From NCBI GenBank assembly GCA_015493185.1, contig WGDQ01000525.1, positions 1 to 11,059 on the forward strand: a stretch of 11,059 bases of DNA, read 5' to 3'. How positions within the stretch are numbered: the first letter of the stretch is position 1; each line of letters opens with the position of its first letter. The notes beneath the pieces are model-generated. The model was not told the DNA's origin. It saw nothing but the letters and a program-made list of their open reading frames with translations, and did no database searches. This DNA comes from Planctomycetaceae bacterium (lineage in GTDB: Bacteria; Planctomycetota; Planctomycetia; Pirellulales; JAEUIK01). Both the position numbers and the translations under genes were made by a program. Below, piece after piece: positions 1 to 6,384 of this stretch.

Positions 1-221
1 ACCTGGAGTTGGCCGGCGTCGATCCGGACGAACGCATCGATCTGCTCGATTTTTTCAGGGAACGTCTGACCGAACTGAAGCAGCAGCAAGCCGCGGTCGA
101 GGCGGATCCCGACTCGCAACGCGCGGCGAACCCGGAACTAGAACGGCTGCAACGGCACCTGGGTTGGTTGCATCAATTGGCCGCGGCACAGTCGGGGCCG
201 GCACTCGACACCGTCGTTTGA
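1..221 (+). CDS. 3' end of an unidentified gene (possible PadR-type regulator C-terminus)
   Basis: The frame is open from the left edge of the window (first full codon at base 3) and ends at TGA 219-221, so this is probably the C-terminal ~72 residues of a gene starting outside the window. A TTG at 9 could formally start it, but nothing favours that. The peptide is charged and looks helical: Asp-Glu-Arg-Ile-Asp-Leu-Leu, then a Gln/Glu-rich stretch, then Arg-Leu-Gln-Arg-His-Leu-Gly-Trp-Leu-His. A helix, an acidic linker and an R-L-x-x-H-x-x-W-L helix resemble the C-terminal dimerisation region of PadR-family regulators, but this is only a resemblance and the DNA-binding part is not visible. 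It converges on purF. I am fairly sure it is coding and unsure of its identity. Confidence 0.6.
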   Translation, partial: LELAGVDPDERIDLLDFFRERLTELKQQQAAVEADPDSQRAANPELERLQRHLGWLHQLAAAQSGPALDTVV

Positions 222-228
222 CGAGCCG

Positions 229-269
229 GCAGTGCTGGTTCGCCGCTCACTGCGATACCGCTCACTGCG
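229..269. repeat. 12-bp tandem direct repeat with an upstream inverted half
   Basis: CCGCTCACTGCG occurs at 243-254 and again, perfectly, at 258-269, separated by ATA (15-bp period). GCAGTG at 229-234 is the inverse complement of CACTGC inside either copy, so a transcript leaving the first gene could form one of two alternative 6-bp hairpins starting 7 nt after its stop codon. No T run follows, so it is not a classical intrinsic terminator. The rest of spacer 222-470 shows nothing else apart from the hairpins next to purF. Confidence 0.5.
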
Positions 270-431
270 GAAGCCACTCTAAGCAGGACCTCTGCATCAG
301 CGCGATGGCAGCGTGGCCGCAAAACCCAAGGTGCACGCACGCTGACTGGTTGCGCGTCGTCGAGGCTGGAGCAAGCGGAGAGACGGAGAGCGGTGGGGCA
401 AAGCCCAGCGCGTACTGGCGACAGAAAGGCC

Positions 432-467
432 GCGAGCATTCTTTTCCGCTCGCCGGTGGTTGCCGGC
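432..467 (-). terminator. overlapping hairpins just after the purF stop
   Basis: Two perfect inverted repeats lie 4-39 bp beyond the purF stop codon. GCCGG 452-456 pairs with CCGGC 463-467 (6-nt loop), and GCGAGC 432-437 pairs with GCTCGC 448-453 (10-nt loop). They share bases 452-453, so they compete. Neither is followed by a strong T tract on the minus strand (only CTTTCT further on). They may mark the 3' end of purF mRNA between two convergent genes, but the lack of U residues makes intrinsic termination uncertain. Confidence 0.3.
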
Positions 468-470
468 CGA

Positions 471-2057
471 TCAGCTCAAACCACTGGGAACCTGCTGTGC
501 CTCGTAGGTGCGGCACTTGCCTGAGCTGCCGACATTGTTCATCGCAACCTGATAAAGCCGCTGGCCACAGGGCGTGGGATACCGGCCTGTGATGCAGGCC
601 TGGCAGAGTTGATCGCTGTCGAATCCAATGGCCCGGGAGATCGATTCGACCGGCAGGTAGCGTAGCGAGTCGGCCTTAAGAGCCCGAGCCATTTCCTGCT
701 GCACCTCTTTGTCGAGATCGCCATTGGATAGGAATTTGGGCGCGAACAGCTCGTCGACTGTCGACATGTCGATGCCGTAAAAGCAAGGAGCGATGATCGG
801 CGGACAGGCGACGCGAACATGAATCTCGCGCGCTCCGCCCAGTGAGCGAATGCGGTGGATGAGCACCTTCATGGTAGTTGAGCGAACGATCGAATCTTCC
901 ACCAGCAGCACGCGGCGACCTTCCAGCACCTCGCGCAGCGGGGTGTACTTTGCTTCGGCCTTCTTGCCACGTCCTTCAGTGCCTTCAATGAAGGTGCGGC
1001 CCGTGTAGCGATTGCGGATCAGCCCTTCGAGCGATGGGATACCCAGCTTGAAGGCCATGGCATCGGCCGCGGCTTTGCTCGTGTCGGGAACCGGCACGAC
1101 GATCGTATCGTCGTCGATGGGAGCATCTTCCAGCCGGGCCAATTCTTCGCCCAGGGCCTTGCGCGAAAGGTATACGCTACGACCGTCCATGGTGCTGGCC
1201 ACATTGGCGAAGTAGATCCACTCAAAAAAGCAGTGCGCACGACGGCCACTGGCCGCGAACGACTGAATTTCCAGGCGGCCATTGGTGATGGTGATCGCCT
1301 GTCCGGGCAGCAACGACTTGATGCTCTCGGGCGGAAAGCCGAGATTCAATAGAGCGACACTCTCGCTGGCCGCGGCGAATAGCGGTCCATCAATCGCGTA
1401 GCACAGGGGTTTGATTCCCAGCGGATCGCGCGCCACCAGCATGTCGCCCAAGGCATTGAGCAGCACCAAGGCGTAGGCACCATCGAAGCGAGAGGCGATG
1501 TTGCGGCAAACATCGAGAAGCGAGGGGCGCCGATCACCGGAAAGCTCGCCACTGATGGCGTGCATGATGATCTCGGTATCGGTTTCGCGAGCCAGGTAGT
1601 TGTCGTTATCGGCCAGCAGTTGATCCCGCAGTTCGATATAGTTGGCCAACTGGCCGTTGAAGGCGAAGCTGAACCACTTGTGCTTTTGCAAGTGGTGCCG
1701 TTCGAACGGTTGGGCGTAGCTGCGGTCTTCAGCGCCGCAAGTGGCGTAGCGTACGTGGCCAATAGCCGCACGGCCCGCGTATTCCCGCATCAGGCTTTCC
1801 AGCTTTCCACGGTGGCTGAGCCGAAACACCTCGTTGACGTTGCCGATATCCTTGTAAGTGTCGATCAGTTGGTTGCGGTGTGGGCTGTACGTGGTGAAAC
1901 CGGCTGAGAGCTGACCACGATTCTGAATATCGAGCAGCATGCGGGGCATCAACCGCGAAACTTCCTCGGGCCCCTCGGGCGGGCACAACGGGCTTACGCC
2001 GCGTCCTGGCAAATGGTAGATGGCTGCCACACCGCATTCGTCTCTCAATTCGCCCAT
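471..2057 (-). CDS. purF: amidophosphoribosyltransferase (glutamine PRPP amidotransferase)
   Basis: Cytoplasmic enzyme of the first committed step of de novo purine synthesis: it transfers ammonia from glutamine to PRPP, giving 5-phosphoribosylamine. The 528 residues start MGELRDECGV. Cys8 would become the N-terminal nucleophile of the glutaminase domain after loss of a 7-residue propeptide, which supports this start. Glutaminase motifs are GHVRYAT (100-106) and NGQLANY (134-140). The phosphoribosyltransferase half has TGRTFI (352-357) and the PRPP loop VEDSIVRSTT (386-395; the second acidic residue is Asp388). Cys276, Cys418, Cys485 and Cys488 match the four [4Fe-4S] ligands of the Bacillus-type enzyme, so this is the iron-sulfur class. 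Length is slightly above the usual 470-510, with a short unconserved tail after Cys497. It stands alone, without other pur genes, divergent from proB. The Shine-Dalgarno site is weak (GAGAATCC). Confidence 0.97.
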   Translation of the reverse strand: MGELRDECGVAAIYHLPGRGVSPLCPPEGPEEVSRLMPRMLLDIQNRGQLSAGFTTYSPHRNQLIDTYKDIGNVNEVFRLSHRGKLESLMREYAGRAAIGHVRYATCGAEDRSYAQPFERHHLQKHKWFSFAFNGQLANYIELRDQLLADNDNYLARETDTEIIMHAISGELSGDRRPSLLDVCRNIASRFDGAYALVLLNALGDMLVARDPLGIKPLCYAIDGPLFAAASESVALLNLGFPPESIKSLLPGQAITITNGRLEIQSFAASGRRAHCFFEWIYFANVASTMDGRSVYLSRKALGEELARLEDAPIDDDTIVVPVPDTSKAAADAMAFKLGIPSLEGLIRNRYTGRTFIEGTEGRGKKAEAKYTPLREVLEGRRVLLVEDSIVRSTTMKVLIHRIRSLGGAREIHVRVACPPIIAPCFYGIDMSTVDELFAPKFLSNGDLDKEVQQEMARALKADSLRYLPVESISRAIGFDSDQLCQACITGRYPTPCGQRLYQVAMNNVGSSGKCRTYEAQQVPSGLS

Positions 2058-2138
2058 TGTATGGATTCTCTATCCGCTAACGTCTGCGGGTCGTTGGGTT
2101 CTTCTTGCTGCGTGCCTTTGGCTCGATTGGCGGCAGTC

Positions 2139-2163
2139 GTGCCGACGATTCCCCGATCGGCAC
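2139..2163. promoter_or_regulatory. inverted repeat in the purF leader region
   Basis: GTGCCGA at 2139-2145 and its exact inverse complement TCGGCAC at 2157-2163 are separated by 11 nt. It lies 82-106 bp upstream of the purF start. It could be a hairpin in the purF leader or a site for a dimeric repressor. It does not match the E. coli PurR operator, and there is no purine riboswitch core that I can recognise. Confidence 0.25.
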
Positions 2164-2170
2164 CCCATCG

Positions 2171-2215
2171 GAAAAATCGAAACGAGAACAAATCGTCGAA
2201 AGAGAAAAAGAAAGA
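2171..2215. promoter_or_regulatory. A/G-rich low-GC tract in the purF-proB divergent region
   Basis: By my count 37 of 45 plus-strand bases are purines and only 15 are G or C, including an unbroken 18-base purine run at 2198-2215, in otherwise GC-rich DNA. It sits about 115-160 bp before purF. Its T-rich minus strand could act as an upstream promoter element or as flexible DNA near the purF promoter. This role is inference. Confidence 0.3.
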
Positions 2216-2601
2216 CCAACGCGACCATCCGCCGCGGTCGTGCAGCAGGGAGCGACATGGTGCCGCGGCAAGGCGGCAAGCCGGGGTCACGAGGATCGAC
2301 CAATACGATGCCTGGCTGGCGGCATCCAGAGCGGATCGAGAAAAACAACAGGCCGACAGATCCGCCCGCACAAGAACCTTCACGCATGCTTCTTCCTCAT
2401 GGTATTGTAGGGTCACGGTTGGTGGGCCTCAACGGGCGCCGGCGCGTGGGGGCATGCGTATGTTTCGGGCACGGCAGCGCAGCGATCTCGGCACGCTGCG
2501 GCGCGGGCCGGCAAGCCTGATTTTCGGCACTGCGGTCGTTCACGCCTGCGGGCCTCGGTTTTGCCGCGAAACCCACGAACCCGTCGGCTTCTGGCAGCCA
2601 G

Positions 2602-2623
2602 CGGCAAATGGCTTCATTTGCTG
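2602..2623 (+). promoter_or_regulatory. hairpin followed by a T-rich stretch upstream of proB
   Basis: CGGCAAATG (2602-2610), a GCTT loop, then CATTTGCTG (2615-2623) form a 9-bp stem with one G-T wobble. The outer CCAG (2599-2602) and CTGG (2621-2624) offer an alternative extension with a 3-nt bulge. The T-rich stretch CTTCTGTTGTTT follows shortly after at 2629-2640. The stem ends about 84 bp before the proB start. It looks like a weak attenuator or leader hairpin, or the end of an upstream short transcript. There is no experimental-type support. Confidence 0.3.
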
Positions 2624-2707
2624 GAGAGCTTCTGTTGTTTCCCGTGTTCGAGGTAGCGTCTGCTCGGCTCGCTTGTGTTGGTTCGTTCCTTTGTGGCTAC
2701 GTTGTCC

Positions 2708-3856
2708 ATGACCGATTTGGTTCGCCAGGAAGTTGTTTGTCAGGCAGACCGCGTGGTGGTCAAAATCGGCACGCGCCCCCTAACCCGCGAGGATGGCCGG
2801 CTGAACGAAGAGCGGATCGCGTCGTTGGCCGAAGAAGTCCATGCCGTGATGAACCAAGGGCGGCGCGTGGTGCTGGTCAGCTCTGGGGCTGTGGGCGCCG
2901 GTATGGGACAGTTGGGCTGGGAGCAGCGTCCTAGAGATCTTCCCCATTTGCAGGCCGTTGCAGCCATCGGTCAGAGCTATTTGGTGCAGGCCTACGATCG
3001 GGCCTTGCGGCGTCATGGGCGGCATGCCGCGCAAATACTGCTCACGGCCCACGATCTCGACGATCGCACCCGCTATTTGAACGTGCGCAATACGCTCACG
3101 GCGCTGATGGACTTGGGAGCCGTGCCCATTGTGAACGAGAACGACACCGTAAGTGTCGAGGAGTTGCAAACCACGTTCGGCGATAACGATCGACTGGCCG
3201 CATTCGTCACCAATCTGGTGCGGGCGCCGCTGCTGGTGATTCTCAGCGATGTGGATGGGCTGTACGACCGCGATCCGAGTGATCCGGGGGCGAAAGTGCT
3301 GCCAGTGGTGCCCCGTATCGACCAGAGCGTGCTATCGCTGGCCATCGACCGGAAAACGGGCCTGAGCAAAGGCGGCATGGCCAGCAAGCTCGAAGCGGCC
3401 CGCATCGTGACGGCCGGGGGTGAGAATGTGATCATCGCCAACGGCCGGAGTCCGGGTGTTTTGTCGCGGGTGCTGGCAGGCGAGCCGCTCGGCACGTTGT
3501 TTCTTTCGCAGGGCCCTTTCATTCGGGCCCGCAAGCGGTGGCTCGGTTTCACGGCCCAGCCGCGTGGCTACCTGGTGCTGGATGCCGGTGCCCGGCAAGC
3601 CGTCGAACAGAAGGGCCGAAGCTTGCTGCCCGTAGGCGTTGTCGATGTGGTGGGCGATTTCATCAAAGGCGACGTCGTGGGGCTTCGCGATCCGCAGGGA
3701 ACCGAATTCGCACGAGGCCTGACCAACTACCCGGCGGCCGAGGTGCTACGCATCAAGGGCCTGAAAAGCGCACAAATCGAGGAGGCCCTCGGGCATCGCC
3801 CTTACGAAGAAGTGATTCACCGCGATAATATTGCTTTCACCGATTCGGTGGAATAA
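2708..3856 (+). CDS. proB: glutamate 5-kinase with PUA domain
   Basis: Phosphorylates glutamate to gamma-glutamyl phosphate, the first step of proline synthesis, in the cytoplasm. The 382 residues run from the ATG at 2708. An ATG-free extension to TTG 2675 is open, but homologues begin close to the VVVKIGT strand, so 2708 is preferred. The amino-acid kinase domain spans about 14-265, with Lys19 in VVVKIGT, SSGAVGAG (58-65), NEND (143-146), FGDND (157-161), SDVDGLY (180-186) and KGGMASK (221-227). A PUA domain follows at about 285-365 and ends in VIHRDNIAF. The nucleotide-end motif reads KIGTRPLT where E. coli has KLGTSVLT, so Arg-Pro replaces Ser-Val. proA is not adjacent. No clear Shine-Dalgarno site precedes the start. 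Proline feedback control is usual for the family but cannot be read from sequence alone. Confidence 0.96.
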   Translation: MTDLVRQEVVCQADRVVVKIGTRPLTREDGRLNEERIASLAEEVHAVMNQGRRVVLVSSGAVGAGMGQLGWEQRPRDLPHLQAVAAIGQSYLVQAYDRALRRHGRHAAQILLTAHDLDDRTRYLNVRNTLTALMDLGAVPIVNENDTVSVEELQTTFGDNDRLAAFVTNLVRAPLLVILSDVDGLYDRDPSDPGAKVLPVVPRIDQSVLSLAIDRKTGLSKGGMASKLEAARIVTAGGENVIIANGRSPGVLSRVLAGEPLGTLFLSQGPFIRARKRWLGFTAQPRGYLVLDAGARQAVEQKGRSLLPVGVVDVVGDFIKGDVVGLRDPQGTEFARGLTNYPAAEVLRIKGLKSAQIEEALGHRPYEEVIHRDNIAFTDSVE

Positions 3857-4291
3857 TGTGTGCAGCGCAGAGGCCACGCTGTTTGGCCCAAGTTGTGCTG
3901 AACTCCGCGAGAATCGCGAGCCGCACACGTCTGGCGGTTTCGATTGGCCGTTCCCCCCTCAACGCTTGCAGGGCAAGAGGTTTTTTGTGGCAGGCGGCCG
4001 CTTCCGGAGAAAGCCCGTCGAGGCGAGAGGTGCCTGTGGCCGGAGACACGCCGCTTTGGGTTACGTATTCCCACGAGACATCTTGTGCCTACGGCGATGC
4101 CGGCAGTGCATTGGCAACGGCTGGGGCAACGTAGCGCTGAACGTCAAAAACGGCGCGTGCGATTCTGGTCCGCACCATTCGGCTGGTCATGCCCGGCCTG
4201 CGACGTTTACGCGAGACGTGTGGAACTGCACAACGTCGGGCCGAAAAACGTTTCTGAATGGACGAGAGCGAATTTCAAGAGCAAGATCGGG
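3857..4291. other. 435-bp spacer between proB and miaE
   Basis: Apart from the terminator-like hairpin at 3957-3986, nothing here can be identified. Three plus-strand frames are open over part of it. One ORF (3856-4134, 92 codons) starts at an ATG overlapping the proB stop as TAATG, and the miaE frame itself stays open back to about 3944. Their translations are rich in Arg, Ala, Ser and Cys without family motifs, so I do not call them genes. No clear promoter for miaE was seen. Confidence 0.5.
3957..3986 (+). terminator. candidate intrinsic terminator after proB
   Basis: CTTGC (3965-3969), loop AGG, GCAAG (3973-3977), then AGG and six T residues (3981-3986). CCT at 3957-3959 can pair with AGG at 3978-3980, leaving a 5-nt bulge (3960-3964). 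It lies about 100-130 bp after the proB stop and is the only hairpin in this window followed by a real T run. The stem is short, so efficiency is uncertain. If real, it separates proB from miaE transcription. Confidence 0.45.
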
Positions 4292-4867
4292 ATGTTGAAT
4301 CTGGCTTCGGCAACGCAGACGGATTGGCTGCAACGCGTCGAACGCGACATCGACGTGGTGCTGATCGATCATGCGCATTGCGAAAAAAAGGCGGCCGGAA
4401 CGGCCATGAACCTGATTTTCGCCTATGTCGAGCAGACCGAGCTGGTGCGGGCGTTGGAGCCGATCGTGGTCGAGGAGTTGGAGCATTTTCGCATGGTGCT
4501 CGACTTGCTCGATCAGCGTGGCATCCGTTTTCGCCGTCTGAAGCCGGGACCGTATGGCCGTAAACTGCACGACGCAATCCGCAAGCAAGAGCCGGCGCGT
4601 GCGGTAGACCGCCTATTGGTGGCGGCCCTCATTGAAGCAAGATCGTGCGAGCGTTTCTCGCTGCTGCGCGACCACCTGAGCGATCGGGAGCTGGCCCGAT
4701 TCTACGGTGATTTGTTCGAGTGCGAGGCCCGGCATCACACGACGTACGTTCGCCTGGCCGAGCGATTCGCTACCGCTGACCAGATCCGCGTGCGATTGTC
4801 GGAACTGGCGCGATACGAGGCCGAGGTGATCGCCCGCTGCGACTGGCCGACGCGGATGCATAGCTGA
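4292..4867 (+). CDS. miaE: tRNA-(2-methylthio-N6-isopentenyl-adenosine37) hydroxylase
   Basis: Dioxygen-dependent di-iron enzyme that hydroxylates the isopentenyl group of ms2i6A at position 37 of tRNA, giving ms2io6A, after MiaA and MiaB have acted. The 191 residues start at ATG 4292, which puts the family N-terminal pattern LASAT..DWL at residue 4. The open frame continues upstream, but that part has no family likeness. Ferritin-like four-helix motifs are DHAHCEKKAA (26-35, Glu31), EELEHF (61-66, Glu62 and His65), LIEARSCERF (113-122, Glu115) and CEARHH (144-149, Glu145 and His148), a full di-iron ligand set. Length matches the family (about 190-210). The metal transporter follows after 166 bp on the same strand. 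No good Shine-Dalgarno site is visible. The product implies growth with oxygen. Confidence 0.93.
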   Translation: MLNLASATQTDWLQRVERDIDVVLIDHAHCEKKAAGTAMNLIFAYVEQTELVRALEPIVVEELEHFRMVLDLLDQRGIRFRRLKPGPYGRKLHDAIRKQEPARAVDRLLVAALIEARSCERFSLLRDHLSDRELARFYGDLFECEARHHTTYVRLAERFATADQIRVRLSELARYEAEVIARCDWPTRMHS

Positions 4868-4922
4868 ACCGCCCTTCCCGACGCCTGAACAGGACGTTTA
4901 AGATGCAACGGCATTGGGAAGC

Positions 4923-4991
4923 CCGGGGGCGTCGACCCCGGATGAACAGCCGCTGCCTTGGCGAGGGGCGGCTGCGGCTCGTCCCAAGACG
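4923..4991 (+). promoter_or_regulatory. three consecutive hairpins in the leader of the metal transporter
   Basis: In the 166-bp spacer after miaE: CCGGGG 4923-4928 pairs with CCCCGG 4936-4941 (7-nt loop); CAGCCGC 4947-4953 pairs with GCGGCTG 4968-4974 (14-nt loop), with a second GCGGCT at 4974-4979 offering an alternative pairing; CGTC 4980-4983 pairs with GACG 4988-4991 (CCAA loop) and is followed by AAAA. No T tract follows any of them, so they are not obvious terminators. They end 42 bp before the transporter start. They may be a structured leader or a processing region between the two genes. I do not recognise the NiCo or yybP-ykoY riboswitch cores. Confidence 0.35.
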
Positions 4992-5033
4992 AAAATACCT
5001 GATCGGTTCCAAACGGTTCTCTGCCCGCCTTCC

Positions 5034-5951
5034 ATGTCTTCACACGAACACCATCACCATCATCACGTCCCGGCAGACTACAATCGGTCGTTTGCGCTGG
5101 GTGTGACACTGAACATCGCCTACATCGTCGTCGAAGCCGGTTTCGGTCTGGCCATTGGCTCACTGGCGCTGCTGGCCGATGCGGGGCACAATCTGAGCGA
5201 CGTACTGGGGTTGTTGCTCGCTTGGGCGGCAAGCTATCTCGCGTCGCTGCAACCCACACGACATCGCACCTATGGATGGCGCAGTTCGACCATCCTGGCT
5301 GCGTTGGCCAATGCCCTTATCTTGCTGGTGGCTGTGGGCGGTATTGTTTGGGAGGCGATCCATCGGCTGTGGGAACCGCAGGCCGTGGCGGGCAATACGC
5401 TGATCGTCGTGGCCGCGGTCGGCGTAGTTATCAACACAGGCACGGCTCTGCTCTTTTTCGGCGGCCGCAAACACGACCTGAATCTTCGCGGCGCCTATCT
5501 CCATATGGCTGCCGATGCGGCGGTTTCGCTTGGCGTGGTGGTGGCCGGCGTACTGATTCGCTTTACCGGCTGGATGTGGGTCGATCCCGTCGCAAGCCTG
5601 GTGATTGCCGTAACGATTTTCTGGGGCACTTGGGGGCTGTTGCGGGAGTCGATCGACCTGATTCTTCAAGCCGTTCCGCGCCAGATCAACCCGGTCGATG
5701 TCGAACGCTTCTTGCGCGAACTGCCCGGTGTGCGCGACGTGCACGATTTGCACATTTGGGCCATGAGCACAACGGAGACGGCCTTGACGGCGCATCTCGT
5801 GCGTCCCGAGTGCGGCGAAGACGACGATGAGTTTTTGGCTGAAGCGGCTGCCGAACTCCACCGGAAGTTTGGCATCGACCATGCCACACTGCAAATCGAG
5901 CGAGGCAACGGTACAAAAGTCTGTCGTCTGGCTGCACCAGAAACCGTTTGA
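5034..5951 (+). CDS. cation diffusion facilitator, zinc-type efflux transporter (CzcD/ZitB-like)
   Basis: Inner-membrane antiporter that exports Zn(II), and perhaps Cd or Co, using the proton gradient. The 305 residues begin at ATG 5034 (MSSHEH), just before a run of six histidines (6-11). The open frame extends upstream but reads through the leader hairpins. Six membrane segments are predicted at about 20-42, 44-68, 86-108, 120-142, 155-176 and 182-204. Site A is HxxxD in segment 2 (His52, Asp56) and HxxxD in segment 5 (His157, Asp161). This HD-HD set is typical of zinc-selective members such as ZitB and ZnT, rather than the DD-HD set of YiiP. The cytoplasmic C-terminal domain (about 210-305) has the usual GVRDVHDLHIW motif (232-242) and His283. 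It follows miaE by 166 bp, with no functional link evident. There is no adjacent metalloregulator gene. Confidence 0.93.
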   Translation: MSSHEHHHHHHVPADYNRSFALGVTLNIAYIVVEAGFGLAIGSLALLADAGHNLSDVLGLLLAWAASYLASLQPTRHRTYGWRSSTILAALANALILLVAVGGIVWEAIHRLWEPQAVAGNTLIVVAAVGVVINTGTALLFFGGRKHDLNLRGAYLHMAADAAVSLGVVVAGVLIRFTGWMWVDPVASLVIAVTIFWGTWGLLRESIDLILQAVPRQINPVDVERFLRELPGVRDVHDLHIWAMSTTETALTAHLVRPECGEDDDEFLAEAAAELHRKFGIDHATLQIERGNGTKVCRLAAPETV

Positions 5952-6384
5952 AGCCACATGCGTGCCCGGCCATACGGCCACATAGAAGAAAACAAAGCCG
6001 GGGCGACCGTTGTTGGGGCCTCAACGGCCGGACCCCTCCGGCTTCAAGACGGTGCGCTGCCACCGGCTGCGAGCAGGAAAGCATCGGCTTGCCCGGCGTC
6101 GACGGGTTGCGTGGGTGTTCCAGGCTTGCTTTGCCCCGTTGCCGGCAAGCCCCGAGGTTTAGCACCGCGTCGAAAAAGTCATTTCCGACCGCTCGCGGGC
6201 AGAGGCGACCGGATCGGCCGCGTCGCTCAAAGCTCGCTAGATCTTTTCAGATATGGAATGCGGCTACGCCCGGTGTCGTTGAGTTGCCCGGTTTTTTCCT
6301 TCCACTGCTCGACGAACCTGTTCTTCAACAGCCCCTTCTGTCGGGGAAAGTCTGCGAATGGCATCGGGAAGCGTGGGCTGCGGT
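5952..6384. other. 433-bp spacer between convergent genes
   Basis: Separates the transporter (plus) from the SDR gene (minus). Open frames here have no family likeness and I call no gene. It holds paired hairpins at 6007-6042 near the transporter and CCCC/GGGG arms (about 6335-6350) near the SDR stop. A T run at about 6290 (plus strand) is not preceded by an inverted repeat. Confidence 0.5.
6007..6042 (+). terminator. two abutting hairpins after the transporter gene
   Basis: CCGTTG 6007-6012 pairs with CAACGG 6022-6027 (9-nt loop). GCCGGA 6027-6032 pairs with TCCGGC 6037-6042 (4-nt loop). Both stems are perfect and they share base 6027. They begin 56 bp after the stop codon of the transporter. 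No T run follows, so they may stabilise the mRNA 3' end or act with Rho rather than terminate alone. Confidence 0.35.

Larger units (their letters stand above)
2058..2707. other. 650-bp divergent spacer between purF and proB
   Basis: Open frames cross this stretch on both strands, but their translations are rich in Arg, Ser, Cys and Trp and resemble no family I know, so I treat it as non-coding. It should hold the promoters of purF (minus) and proB (plus). No convincing -35/-10 pair was found by eye. Three structures stand out: an inverted repeat at 2139-2163, an A/G-rich tract at 2171-2215, and a hairpin at 2602-2623. Confidence 0.6.

Noticed and set aside
2013..2711. Long plus-strand open frame (232 codons) across the purF-proB spacer
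   Set aside because: Translation is rich in Arg, Cys, Trp and Ser with no family likeness, overlaps the 5' end of purF and the start of proB, and crosses the hairpins; long chance frames are common in GC-rich DNA.
3944..4291. N-terminal extension of MiaE
   Set aside because: The frame is open, but the 116 extra residues have no likeness to MiaE, whose family start matches the ATG at 4292.
4914..5033. 40-residue N-terminal extension of the metal transporter
   Set aside because: It would translate through the leader hairpins, and homologues start shortly before the first membrane segment; the ATG at 5034 fits.
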